Below are positions 11,330 to 19,231 of a stretch of 64,000 bases of DNA, piece after piece. How positions within the stretch are numbered: position 1 is the stretch's first letter; every line of letters begins with the position of its first letter. Under the pieces are notes generated by a model. It was not told the DNA's origin. It saw only the letters and a program-made list of their open reading frames with translations, and made no database searches. Position numbers and translations under genes: made by a program. The DNA lies in assembly GCF_026410085.1 (NCBI RefSeq), contig NZ_CP112866.1, positions 4,711,001 to 4,775,000 on the forward strand. Reading direction: 5' to 3'. Origin of the DNA: Pseudomonas quebecensis (GTDB taxonomy: Bacteria; Pseudomonadota; Gammaproteobacteria; Pseudomonadales; Pseudomonadaceae).

Positions 11330-11331
11330 GA

Positions 11332-12729
11332 TTACTCGTCGTCGTCGAAGTTATAGCTACCCGGCGCGAGGTTCTCGAAGCGCGTGTACTTGCCGATGAA
11401 CGCCAAGCGGATAAAGCCGATCGGGCCGTTACGCTGCTTGCCGATGATGATCTCGGCAATGCCTTTGTGTTCCGTTTCGGGGTGATACACCTCGTCGCGG
11501 TACACGAACATGATCACGTCGGCGTCCTGCTCGATCGCTCCGGATTCCCGCAAGTCGGAGTTCACCGGACGTTTGTTGGGGCGTTGTTCCAGGGAGCGGT
11601 TGAGCTGGGACAGCGCCACCACCGGGCAGTTGAATTCCTTGGCCAGGGCTTTCAAGGAACGGGAGATCTCGGAAATTTCGTTGGTGCGGTTATCGCCGCT
11701 GGACCCTGGAATCTGCATCAACTGCAGGTAGTCGATCATGATCAGCGCGATATCGCCATGCTCGCGGACCAGGCGTCGGGTACGCGCCCGCATCTCGGAA
11801 GGGCTGATGCCCGCCGTGTCATCGATAAACAGCTTGCGGTCGTTGAGCAGGTTGACCGCCGAGGTCAGGCGCGGCCAGTCGTCGTCTTCCAATTGGCCGG
11901 AACGTACCTTGGTCTGGTCGATGCGGCCCAGGGACGAGAGCATACGCATGATCAGCGATTCGCCTGGCATCTCAAGGGAGTACACCAGCACCGTTTTATC
12001 GCTGCGCAACACGGCGTTTTCCACCAGGTTCATCGCAAAGGTGGTCTTACCCATCGAAGGACGGCCGGCCACGATGATCAAGTCGGCCGGTTGCAGGCCG
12101 CTGGTTTTCTCGTCAAGGTCGGTGTAGCCGGTGGAAATACCGGTGATGGCCGCATCGGTGTTGAACAAGGTGTCGATCCGGTCGATGGCCTTGGTCAACA
12201 GCTCGTTGACGCCTACCGGGCCGCCGGTTTTCGGCCGGGCTTCGGCGATCTGGAAGATCTGGCGCTCGGCCTCATCGAGAATTTCTTCGGCGGTGCGGCC
12301 TTCGGGGTTGAAGGCGCTGTCGGCAATTTCGGTGCTGATGCCGATCAACTGACGCAGCGTGGCGCGCTGGCGAACGATCTGCGCATAGGCCTTGATGTTG
12401 GCGACCGACGGCGTGTTCTTGGCCAACTCGCCCAGGTAACCGAGGCCGCCGACCTGGGAGGTCTGGCCTTCCTTGTCCAATTGCTCGGCCAGGGTCACCA
12501 CGTCGATCGGTGAGTTCTGGTCGGCCAGCTTGGCGATGGCGCGGAAGATCAGGCGGTGGTCATGACGATAGAAATCACCGTCCGAGACTTGATCCAGCAC
12601 GCGTTCCCAGGCGTTGTTATCCAGCATCAAGCCACCGAGCACGGCCTGTTCGGCCTCGATGGAATGCGGCGGCACCTTCAGGGCAGCGGTTTGCAGATCG
12701 TATTGCTCAGGAGCGGAAATATCGTTCAT
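11332..12729 (-). CDS. dnaB: Replicative DNA helicase DnaB
   Basis: 465 residues from the ATG at 12729 (MNDISAPEQ); a GTG two codons upstream is possible but less likely. Hexameric 5'-3' helicase that unwinds DNA at the replication fork and interacts with primase. The N-terminal DnaB domain (HSIEAEQAVLGGLMLDN) precedes the RecA-like core with Walker A GRPSMGKTT (222-230), Walker B IMIDYLQLM and SQLNRSLEQR. Length is normal. It follows rplI, after a terminator, in the same order as in P. aeruginosa. Confidence 0.98.
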   Translation of the reverse strand: MNDISAPEQYDLQTAALKVPPHSIEAEQAVLGGLMLDNNAWERVLDQVSDGDFYRHDHRLIFRAIAKLADQNSPIDVVTLAEQLDKEGQTSQVGGLGYLGELAKNTPSVANIKAYAQIVRQRATLRQLIGISTEIADSAFNPEGRTAEEILDEAERQIFQIAEARPKTGGPVGVNELLTKAIDRIDTLFNTDAAITGISTGYTDLDEKTSGLQPADLIIVAGRPSMGKTTFAMNLVENAVLRSDKTVLVYSLEMPGESLIMRMLSSLGRIDQTKVRSGQLEDDDWPRLTSAVNLLNDRKLFIDDTAGISPSEMRARTRRLVREHGDIALIMIDYLQLMQIPGSSGDNRTNEISEISRSLKALAKEFNCPVVALSQLNRSLEQRPNKRPVNSDLRESGAIEQDADVIMFVYRDEVYHPETEHKGIAEIIIGKQRNGPIGFIRLAFIGKYTRFENLAPGSYNFDDDE

Positions 12730-12754
12730 GGCCACTTGGAATTCGGGGTGTGTA

Positions 12755-12792
12755 GAAAAACAAAAGGCACGACCTGTAAACAGGATCGTGCC
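12755..12792 (-). terminator. Rho-independent terminator downstream of rplI
   Basis: On the minus strand the stem GGCACGATCCTG / CAGGTCGTGCC with a short TTTA loop is followed by TTTTGTTTTT. It lies between the rplI stop and dnaB, so dnaB probably has its own promoter or depends on read-through. A second small hairpin (CTGGCAC / GTGCCAG, 12806-12824) lies just after the rplI stop. Confidence 0.85.
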
Positions 12793-12839
12793 CGATGTTA
12801 ACCGCCTGGCACGCGAGGTGCCAGCCGATTAGGTGCTGC

Positions 12840-13286
12840 TTAAGCTGCTACCACGACAACGCGTACGGTGGCTTCAACTTCGGCGTGCAGGTGCACGGCT
12901 ACGTCGAATTCGCCTACGTTGCGGATGGTGCCGTTCGGCAGACGAACTTCGCTCTTCTGCACTTCAACGCCGGAGGCGGTCAGTGCATCAGCGATGTCGT
13001 GGGTGCCGATCGAACCGAACAGCTTGCCTTCATCACCGGCGGTGGCAGTGATGGTCACTTCCAGCTCAGCCAGTTGGGCAGCGCGAGTTTCGGCCGAAGC
13101 TTTTTTGTCTGCTGCGGCTTTTTCCAGCTCAGCGCGACGCTCTTCAAACGCCGCCAGGTTGGCAGCGGTTGCAGCGGTGGCTTTGCCGTATGGCAGCAGG
13201 TAGTTACGACCGTAGCCGGCCTTAACGTTCACTTTGTCGCCCAGGTTGCCCAGGTTGGCGACTTTTTCCAGAAGGATCAGTTGCAT
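12840..13286 (-). CDS. rplI: 50S ribosomal protein L9
   Basis: 148 residues beginning [17 protein letters not shown], the L9 signature with the [13 protein letters not shown] 23S rRNA-binding segment. A long alanine/glutamate-rich connecting helix (about 45-75) leads to the C-terminal rRNA-binding domain. L9 sits at the base of the L1 stalk and helps hold the reading frame. AGAGGA precedes the ATG. It is the last gene of the rpsF, rpsR, DUF2232, rplI cluster. Confidence 0.98.
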   Translation of the reverse strand: MQLILLEKVANLGNLGDKVNVKAGYGRNYLLPYGKATAATAANLAAFEERRAELEKAAADKKASAETRAAQLAELEVTITATAGDEGKLFGSIGTHDIADALTASGVEVQKSEVRLPNGTIRNVGEFDVAVHLHAEVEATVRVVVVAA

Positions 13287-13304
13287 GTGAAAATCCTCTA
13301 ACTT

Positions 13305-14198
13305 TTAACCTTCACCGTTCGCGTTATCGGCGTCTTTCGGCGCCAGACGACCGCGAAAATCAATCAGGCCGTCGACAATGGCCAGGACCACGAGTAACGG
13401 ATAAATCAGCTGCATGAACAGCAACAGCGTGACGTACAACCCCACCAGCCAAAACTTGGCCAGGCGCTTCTGCGCGGCGAGCCCATGGATCAGGGCCAGC
13501 CCGGCAAACACCAGCGGTACACTGCAAATCGGCGCCAGCAGGGCCATCTGTGGACCGAAGTTCGGTCCGACAACCATGCACGCCAGCAGCAACATCGCCG
13601 GTCCCGCGGGGATTCTGATACTGCGAAACTCGCGACCAAAACCACCCGGGTTGTACAACAACGCCTGCCAATAACGCCCAAGAATCAGGCTCAGCACGCT
13701 GACGACCTGCAACAGTGCCGCAATCAGGCCGGTCAGGACCGGGGCAATCAGTGACGCGAACCGCGCTCGCTCTTCTACCGACAATTGCTGGTAGAGATCC
13801 CCGAGGGCCAGCGGCAGGATCTTGACGATCTCCTGCGCCAGCGCCTCGATTTGCGGGCGGAAAGCCGCGCCAAGCATCACTGAGTACACCAACCCCACTG
13901 CCACGCTGACCAGCAGCGTACGGACCCAGGACTCACTTGCGCGCAAAACCAACGCAAGGCTCGATGACCCCAGCAGTACCAGAAGTACTCGTGGATCACC
14001 CATTTGCAGCCACCAGATCAAGGCCGGCAACAAACCCAGGGCAAGAACGCCGAGGGCGTCCTTCAAACCGCGCCGCAGGAGCACAAGGCAACCCGCGGCA
14101 GCACCCAACCAATAAAGCAACGGCAATGCCGCACAGCCAGCCACTACAAGAGTGGCCTGCATACGACCGCGCATGATGAACTCAGCTAAGGCGCGCAT
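13305..14198 (-). CDS. DUF2232 (YybS-like) membrane protein
   Basis: 297 residues, almost entirely hydrophobic with about eight membrane segments; a DUF2232/YybS-type inner-membrane protein of unknown function. AAGGGA precedes the ATG. It sits between rpsR and rplI, where other pseudomonads also have it (PA4933 as I recall), so it is probably cotranscribed with the ribosomal genes. A hydrophilic loop around residues 125-150 contains LYQQLSVEERARF. Nothing in the sequence gives a substrate. Confidence 0.9.
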   Translation of the reverse strand: MRALAEFIMRGRMQATLVVAGCAALPLLYWLGAAAGCLVLLRRGLKDALGVLALGLLPALIWWLQMGDPRVLLVLLGSSSLALVLRASESWVRTLLVSVAVGLVYSVMLGAAFRPQIEALAQEIVKILPLALGDLYQQLSVEERARFASLIAPVLTGLIAALLQVVSVLSLILGRYWQALLYNPGGFGREFRSIRIPAGPAMLLLACMVVGPNFGPQMALLAPICSVPLVFAGLALIHGLAAQKRLAKFWLVGLYVTLLLFMQLIYPLLVVLAIVDGLIDFRGRLAPKDADNANGEG

Positions 14199-14234
14199 GC
14201 ATTCAATCCCTTACTACTTGTCGACTGCCCGGTC

Positions 14235-14465
14235 TCAGCGGCCGTGGCTGTCGGTGTAGGCCAGCAGGGCCAGGAAGCGGGCGCGCTTGATAGCGGTGGC
14301 CAGCTGACGCTGATAACGTGCTTTGGTACCGGTGATACGGCTTGGAACGATTTTGCCGGTCTCGGATACGTAGGCTTTCAGAGTGTTGAGATCTTTGTAA
14401 TCGATCTCTTTCACGTCTTCAGCGGTGAAGCGGCAGAATTTACGACGACGGAAGAAACGTGCCAT
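14235..14465 (-). CDS. rpsR: 30S ribosomal protein S18
   Basis: 76 residues, full length: [16 protein letters not shown] at the start and [21 protein letters not shown] near the end (two signature segments of S18). S18 binds the platform of the 30S subunit as a pair with S6, whose gene lies 28 bp upstream. AAGGAG precedes the ATG. Confidence 0.98.
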
Positions 14466-14493
14466 TTGATAGGCTCCTTAAAAGGTCCGTGGA

Positions 14494-14916
14494 TTACTCG
14501 TCAGCGTTATCGCTGTTGTCGCTGTCATCACTGTCAGCGCTATCAGCGCCTTCGTGCTCAGGACGGTCGCGACGCTCACGGCGCTCACTGCGGTTTTCTT
14601 CAGCCTTGAGCATCTCGGATTGGCCGGTGACGGCTTCTTCGCGACGGATGACCAGGTTACGGATCACTGCATCGTTGTAGCGGAAGTTGTCTTCCAGCTC
14701 GGCCAGGGCCTTGCCAGTGCACTCAACGTTCAGCATCACGTAGTGAGCCTTGTGAACATTGTTGATTGCGTAGGCCAGTTGACGACGGCCCCAATCTTCC
14801 AGACGGTGGATTTTGCCGCCGTCTTCTTCGATCAGCTTGGTGTAACGCTCAACCATGCCGCCGACTTGCTCGCTTTGATCCGGGTGGACCAAAAAGATGA
14901 TTTCGTAATGACGCAT
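14494..14916 (-). CDS. rpsF: 30S ribosomal protein S6
   Basis: 140 residues. The first 100 or so form the S6 ferredoxin-like domain ([37 protein letters not shown]). The C-terminus continues with an Arg/Glu stretch and then an acidic tail rich in Asp, Ser, Asn and Ala. In E. coli and P. fluorescens the ligase RimK adds glutamates to the end of S6; this tail is the likely region. It is the first gene of the ribosomal cluster, behind a strong-looking promoter (15036-15064). AAGGAGC precedes the ATG. Confidence 0.98.
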   Translation of the reverse strand: MRHYEIIFLVHPDQSEQVGGMVERYTKLIEEDGGKIHRLEDWGRRQLAYAINNVHKAHYVMLNVECTGKALAELEDNFRYNDAVIRNLVIRREEAVTGQSEMLKAEENRSERRERRDRPEHEGADSADSDDSDNSDNADE

Positions 14917-15035
14917 GAATGCTCCTTACGGGTTGTAGCCTGCCGCTCAAAAACGGTCAGACAAGGAGTGAATGACACTTATGGATCTTGCCGCAGAGAG
15001 GCACATCGGTGCCTGCCAGGAAGGCAAGGGGCGCA

Positions 15036-15064
15036 ATAGTAGAGGAGCAGGGGGGAAGCTGCAA
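15036..15064 (-). promoter_or_regulatory. Sigma-70 promoter of the rpsF operon
   Basis: On the minus strand TTGCAG (-35) and TACTAT (-10) are separated by exactly 17 bp, followed by the GC-rich discriminator TGCGCCCC typical of stringently controlled ribosomal promoters. The predicted leader is about 110 nt. The -35 box lies inside the palindromic repeat at 15054-15117. Confidence 0.7.
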
Positions 15065-15117
15065 GCTACAAGCTACAAGTGGTCAACCACCGTGCTGTTA
15101 ACTTGCAGCTTGAAGCT
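15054..15117. repeat. Palindromic AAGCTGCAAGCT-type repeat
   Basis: GGAAGCTGCAAGCTACAAGC, with a direct GCTACAA repetition, is mirrored some 30 bp further by CTTGCAGCTTGAAGCTTA. Elements of this AAGCTNCAAGCT type occur in many copies in Pseudomonas genomes. It abuts the rlmB stop codon and overlaps the rpsF promoter. Confidence 0.65.
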
Positions 15118-15881
15118 TACGACTTGCGCGAAGCGACTGCCTTTTTGGCCCCACGCTGACGCTGGGCTTCGAACAAGCACACGCCGGTCGCGACCGATAC
15201 GTTGAGGCTGCTGACGCTGCCGGCCATCGGCAGATGCACCAGGTAATCGCAATGCTCACGGGTCAGGCGGCGCATGCCTTTGCCTTCGGCGCCCATGATC
15301 AGGATGGTCGGGCCGGTGAGGTCCTGGTCATAAATGCTGACTTCGGCCTCCCCTGCCGTACCCACGACCCAAAGGCCGCGCTGCTGGAGTTTCTCCAGGG
15401 TGCGCGCCAGGTTGGTCACGGCCACCAGTGGAATCACTTCCGCCGCGCCGCAGGCCACTTTACGCACCACCGGCGTCAGGGTTGCCGACTTGTCCTTAGG
15501 CACAATCACCGCCAACGCGCCGGCGGCGTCCGCCGAACGCAGGCAGGCGCCGAGGTTGTGCGGGTCGGTCACGCCGTCCAGCACCAGAAGCAGCGGTGCA
15601 CCTTCGGTACGATCGAGCAACTCGTCAAGCATTGCCTCGCCCCAAACCTGGCTTGGGCTGACATCCGCAACTACACCCTGATGAACACCTTCGACCCACG
15701 CATCCATCTCGCGGCGTTCGGCCTGGCCGATAGCGACGCGGTTTTCATTGGCCAACTCGACCAGTGCCTGTACGCGCGGTTCGCTGCGACCTTCCGCCAG
15801 CCATACCTGTTTGACGCGCTTTGGATGGTGCCGCAGCAGTGCTTCTACGGCGTGGACGCCGTAGATTTTTTCCAGACTCAT
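15117..15881 (-). CDS. rlmB: 23S rRNA (guanosine-2251-2'-O)-methyltransferase
   Basis: 254 residues. An N-terminal L30e-like RNA-binding domain (MSLEKIYGVHAVEALLRHHP) is followed by a SpoU/TrmH knotted methyltransferase domain with motifs DPHNLGACLRSADAAGA, GAEGKGMRRL and SLNVSVATGVCLFE. It methylates the 2'-OH of G2251 in the P-loop of 23S rRNA. The ATG overlaps the rnr stop by 4 nt (15878-15881), so the two are coupled, as in E. coli. Confidence 0.97.
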   Translation of the reverse strand: MSLEKIYGVHAVEALLRHHPKRVKQVWLAEGRSEPRVQALVELANENRVAIGQAERREMDAWVEGVHQGVVADVSPSQVWGEAMLDELLDRTEGAPLLLVLDGVTDPHNLGACLRSADAAGALAVIVPKDKSATLTPVVRKVACGAAEVIPLVAVTNLARTLEKLQQRGLWVVGTAGEAEVSIYDQDLTGPTILIMGAEGKGMRRLTREHCDYLVHLPMAGSVSSLNVSVATGVCLFEAQRQRGAKKAVASRKS

Positions 15882-18511
15882 GACTTGGCCTTAGGTTTGC
15901 GCGACCCGCCGCTTTTCGCGGGGGCCGAACCCGCCTTGGGCGGGCCTTTACGGTGTTTACTCGGCTTGCTCGACGGCTTTTCGGCCCCTTGGGACTTTCC
16001 CCCAGACGCCGCTTTACCACCGCTTTTGGCTTCGTTAAGCAACTGCTGCTTCAACTCACGGCTCTTGCGCAGCTCGGCGTTTTTCGCTGCTGCATCGCTT
16101 GGGCGGTAGGCTTCGGGCGCTTTGTCCTTGGTGGAGGAGCGACGACCAGCCTTGGCTGGCGCAGGCTCGGTGGCCACGGCTTTCGCTGGCGCCCCTTTGC
16201 CTTTGGAAGCAGGTGCAGCGGTTTCAATGCCACGCTTTTTGCGACCCGCCGGTTCGGCCGGTTTGTCAGGCATGCCGAAGTCGATCTTGCGCTCATCGAG
16301 ATCGACGCGCATGACCTGCACTTCCACGGTGTCGCCCAGGCGGAAACTGCGACCGCTGCGCTCGCCCGCCAGGCGGTGATGCACAGGATCGAAGTGGTAA
16401 TAATCGCCCGGCAAGGCAGTGACGTGCACCAGGCCCTCGACATAGATGTCCGTCAGCTCGACGAACAGACCAAAACCGGTCACGGCGGTGATCACGCCCG
16501 GGAACGATTCGCCCACGCGGTCTTTCATGAACTCGCACTTGAGCCAGTTCACCACGTCGCGCGTGGCTTCGTCGGCGCGGCGCTCACTCATGGAACACTG
16601 CTCGCCCAGCTGTTCCAGGGTCGCTTCGTCGTACGGATAGATCCGTGCCTTTGGAATGCTCATGGCACCGGCGCGCTTGACGTGCGGGGTGTTCATCTTC
16701 GAATGGATCACGCTGCGGATAGCGCGGTGCGTGAGCAGATCCGGGTAACGACGGATCGGCGAAGTGAAGTGGGTGTACGCCTCGTAATTCAGGCCGAAGT
16801 GGCCCTGGTTGTCGGCGCTGTATACCGCCTGGCTCAGGGAGCGCAGCATCACGGTCTGGATCACATGGTAATCCGGACGGTCCTTGATGCTGGCCAGCAA
16901 GGCCTGGTAGTCCTTCGGCGTCGGCCCCTCCTTGCCTTTGTGCAAGGACAGGCCGAGCTCGCCGAGGAACGCGCGCAGTTTTTCCAGGCGCTCCGGCGGC
17001 GGGCCATCGTGCACACGGTACAGCGCAGGAATCTCGTGCTTTTTCAGGAACTCAGCGGTGGCCACGTTAGCGGCCAGCATGCATTCTTCAATCAGCTTGT
17101 GTGCGTCATTACGGGTCGTCGGTGTGATCGCCGCAATCTTGCGCTCGGAACCGAAGATGATCCGGGTTTCCTGGGTTTCAAAGTCGATCGCGCCACGCAC
17201 ATGACGTGCGCCCAAGAGCACCTTGTACAGCGCATACAGCTGCTTGAGGTGCGGGACCACGCCGGCGTACTCGGTACGCAGGGCTTTGGCTTCGCTGGTC
17301 TTCGGCGTCTCCAGGATGGTGCTGACCTTGTTATAGGTCAGTCGGGCCTGGGAATGGATGACCGCCTCGTAGAACTGGTAGTCGGTCATTTCGCCGGTTT
17401 TCGAGATAGTCATCTCGCACACCATGGCCAAACGATCGACTTTCGGGTTCAGCGAACACAGGCCGTTGGACAATTCCTCCGGCAGCATCGGGATCACGCG
17501 CTCAGGGAAGTACACCGAGTTGCCGCGCACCTGGGCTTCGTTGTCCAGGGCCGAGCCGATCTTCACGTAGCTGGAAACGTCGGCGATCGCCACGTACAGC
17601 TTCCAGCCACCGGAGAACAAACGCAGCTTGCCGGGCTTGGCTTCGCAGTAGACCGCATCGTCGAAGTCGCGGGCATCTTCACCATCGATGGTGACGAACG
17701 GCAGATGGCGCAGGTCGATGCGCTTCTCTTTGTCCTTCTCTTCCACTTCCGGCTTGAGCTTGCGTGCTTCCTTCACCACGGCCTCAGGCCAGACGTGAGG
17801 AATGTCGTAGGTCCGCAGCGCGACGTCGATTTCCATGCCAGGAGCCATGTAGTTGCCGACCACTTCGATGACATCACCCTGAGGCTGGAAGCGCGGGGTT
17901 GGCCAGTGGGTGATTTTCACCTCGACGAACTGACCGACCTTGGCGCTGGCATTACGGCCAGGGGTGATCAGCACTTCCTGCTGCACCTTGGGGTTGTCCG
18001 GCACAACAAAGCCGATGCCGCCTTCTTCGAAGTAACGCCCAACGATGGTCTCGTGACCACGGGACACCACTTCGACAATCACGCCTTCACGGCGACCGCG
18101 ACGGTCAAGGCCGGAGACGCGCGCCAGGGCACGGTCGCCATCGAACACCAGGCGCATTTGCGCCGGGCTCATGAACAGGTCGTCACTGCCGTCGTCGGGG
18201 ATCAGGAAGCCGAAACCGTCACGGTGGCCGGCAATGCGGCCGAGGATGAGGTCGAGCTTGTCCACCGGCGCATAAGTGCCGCGGCGGGTGTAGATCAGTT
18301 GAGCGTCGCGCTCCATGGCGCGCAGGCGGCGGCGCAGGGCTTCGAGCTGGTCTTCGGTGGTCAGACCGAACTCTTCAACCAACTGCTCGCGGCTAGCAGG
18401 CGAACCTCGATCGGCGAGATGCGCCAGGATCAGTTCGCGGCTAGGAATAGGGTTTTCATATTTTTCCGCTTCACGAGCGGCCTCGGGATCGAGGGACTGC
18501 CAATCGGCCAT
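15878..18511 (-). CDS. rnr: Ribonuclease R
   Basis: 877 residues. A helix-turn-helix N-terminus (SREQLVEEFGL) and cold-shock domains are followed by the RNB catalytic domain with DARDFDDAVY metal-binding aspartates. Then come an S1 domain (GVITAVTGFGLFVEL) and a long Lys/Ala/Pro-rich basic tail of about 130 residues, typical of RNase R. This 3'-5' exonuclease degrades structured RNA, including rRNA and mRNA fragments, and acts in ribosome quality control. It is first in a two-gene unit with rlmB. Confidence 0.97.
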   Translation of the reverse strand: MADWQSLDPEAAREAEKYENPIPSRELILAHLADRGSPASREQLVEEFGLTTEDQLEALRRRLRAMERDAQLIYTRRGTYAPVDKLDLILGRIAGHRDGFGFLIPDDGSDDLFMSPAQMRLVFDGDRALARVSGLDRRGRREGVIVEVVSRGHETIVGRYFEEGGIGFVVPDNPKVQQEVLITPGRNASAKVGQFVEVKITHWPTPRFQPQGDVIEVVGNYMAPGMEIDVALRTYDIPHVWPEAVVKEARKLKPEVEEKDKEKRIDLRHLPFVTIDGEDARDFDDAVYCEAKPGKLRLFSGGWKLYVAIADVSSYVKIGSALDNEAQVRGNSVYFPERVIPMLPEELSNGLCSLNPKVDRLAMVCEMTISKTGEMTDYQFYEAVIHSQARLTYNKVSTILETPKTSEAKALRTEYAGVVPHLKQLYALYKVLLGARHVRGAIDFETQETRIIFGSERKIAAITPTTRNDAHKLIEECMLAANVATAEFLKKHEIPALYRVHDGPPPERLEKLRAFLGELGLSLHKGKEGPTPKDYQALLASIKDRPDYHVIQTVMLRSLSQAVYSADNQGHFGLNYEAYTHFTSPIRRYPDLLTHRAIRSVIHSKMNTPHVKRAGAMSIPKARIYPYDEATLEQLGEQCSMSERRADEATRDVVNWLKCEFMKDRVGESFPGVITAVTGFGLFVELTDIYVEGLVHVTALPGDYYHFDPVHHRLAGERSGRSFRLGDTVEVQVMRVDLDERKIDFGMPDKPAEPAGRKKRGIETAAPASKGKGAPAKAVATEPAPAKAGRRSSTKDKAPEAYRPSDAAAKNAELRKSRELKQQLLNEAKSGGKAASGGKSQGAEKPSSKPSKHRKGPPKAGSAPAKSGGSRKPKAKS

Positions 18512-18592
18512 TAGAGAGTTTTCACCTTGTCTATATGCGGGTTAGTTTGGCATACGCGTATTGAAACGGGAAATTTCAGGCGTCAACAAGCG

Positions 18593-18609
18593 TTTAAAAG
18601 CCTTTTAAA
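18593..18609. other. AT-rich palindrome between rnr and tRNA genes
   Basis: TTTAAAAG-C-CTTTTAAA is a perfect 17-bp palindrome with one central base, in the 224-bp gap between divergent rnr and the tRNA-Leu unit. It could be a protein-binding site or simple AT-rich promoter-proximal DNA; nothing identifies a binder. Confidence 0.4.
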
Positions 18610-18672
18610 GCCGCCGACGAGCACCTTGCACAACCACTGGCGAAATTTTCCAGGCTTTTTTCATGGCGGGGG

Positions 18673-18701
18673 TTTACAGCTCAAAATCCGCTCCGTATAG
18701 T
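18673..18701 (+). promoter_or_regulatory. Promoter of first tRNA-Leu
   Basis: TTTACA (18673-18678), a 17-bp spacer, TATAGT (18696-18701), then a GCGCGCC discriminator. The same layout recurs before the second copy. Confidence 0.85.
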
Positions 18702-18735
18702 GCGCGCCATCGACGACGGCAACGTTGAAGATACT

Positions 18736-18822
18736 GCCCAGATGGTGAAATTGGTAGACACGCCAGCTTCAGGTGCTGGTGGCCGCAAGGCCGTGGAAGT
18801 TCGAGTCTTCTTCTGGGCACCA
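18736..18822 (+). tRNA. tRNA-Leu (anticodon CAG)
   Basis: 87 nt with encoded CCA. The acceptor arms GCCCAGA and TCTGGGC pair perfectly, and the anticodon stem CCAGC/GCTGG holds CAG, reading CUG, the main leucine codon in this GC-rich genome. The long variable arm (GGCCGCAAGGCC region) and TTCGAGTC T-arm are class II tRNA features. It differs from the second copy in the acceptor stem and variable arm. Confidence 0.97.
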
Positions 18823-18857
18823 ATTCAAAACTTGAGGTTTACCTTGAGTTTATCCAG

Positions 18858-18879
18858 AAACCCGCGAAAGCGGGTTTTT
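18858..18879 (+). terminator. Rho-independent terminator after first tRNA-Leu
   Basis: AAACCCGC-GAAA-GCGGGTTTTT: 7-bp GC-rich stem with a GAAA tetraloop and a T run, 35 nt after the tRNA. Confidence 0.92.
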
Positions 18880-18936
18880 GCGTTATAGGCCTTTGTTTTT
18901 CAAAGGAAAACTTGATTTATATTTTTGAATCAGGGG

Positions 18937-18965
18937 TTTACAGATCAAAAAGCGCTCCGTATAGT
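18937..18965 (+). promoter_or_regulatory. Promoter of second tRNA-Leu
   Basis: TTTACA (18937-18942), 17-bp spacer, TATAGT (18960-18965). The surrounding GGGGTTTACAGNTCAAAA and CGCTCCGTATAG match the first promoter closely. Confidence 0.85.
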
Positions 18966-19000
18966 TCGCTCCATCAACAGCGGCAATGCTGCTTGAGATT

Positions 19001-19087
19001 GCCCAGGTGGTGAAATTGGTAGACACGCCAGCTTCAGGTGCTGGTGACCTTACGGTCGTGGAAGTTCGAGTCTTCTCCTGGGCACCA
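19001..19087 (+). tRNA. tRNA-Leu (anticodon CAG), second copy
   Basis: 87 nt with encoded CCA, acceptor arms GCCCAGG/CCTGGGC, CAG anticodon and a long variable arm (GACCTTACGGTC). It is a near duplicate of the tRNA at 18736, with compensatory changes in the acceptor stem and variable arm, so both should be functional. Confidence 0.97.
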
Positions 19088-19097
19088 TATTCAGATC

Positions 19098-19120
19098 AAA
19101 CCCGCGAAAGCGGGTTTTTT
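19098..19120 (+). terminator. Rho-independent terminator after second tRNA-Leu
   Basis: The same AAACCCGC-GAAA-GCGGGTTTTTT hairpin as after the first copy, with a longer T run. Confidence 0.92.
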
Positions 19121-19231
19121 CGTTTCTGCGGTTTGAAAACTTCATCTGCGTTCATCCTCTCACCCGCACTTGAGAAGTTTTATCGTTTATCCTTGCAATG
19201 ATTTGTTGCACTCAAGTGAGGAAAACCCCGG

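Noticed and set aside
15953..18514. Plus-strand open frame of 853 codons opposite rnr
   Set aside because: Mirror of RNase R codon bias; no ribosome site and no domain.
18673..19231. tRNA-Leu genes as a prophage or island attachment site
   Set aside because: No integrase and no repeated tRNA 3' fragment was found downstream; the second copy is a complete tRNA.
19120..19231. Fur box upstream of the iron transporter
   Set aside because: TTATCGTTTATCCTTGCAATGA has some A/T-rich similarity but too few matches to the 19-bp palindrome to claim.
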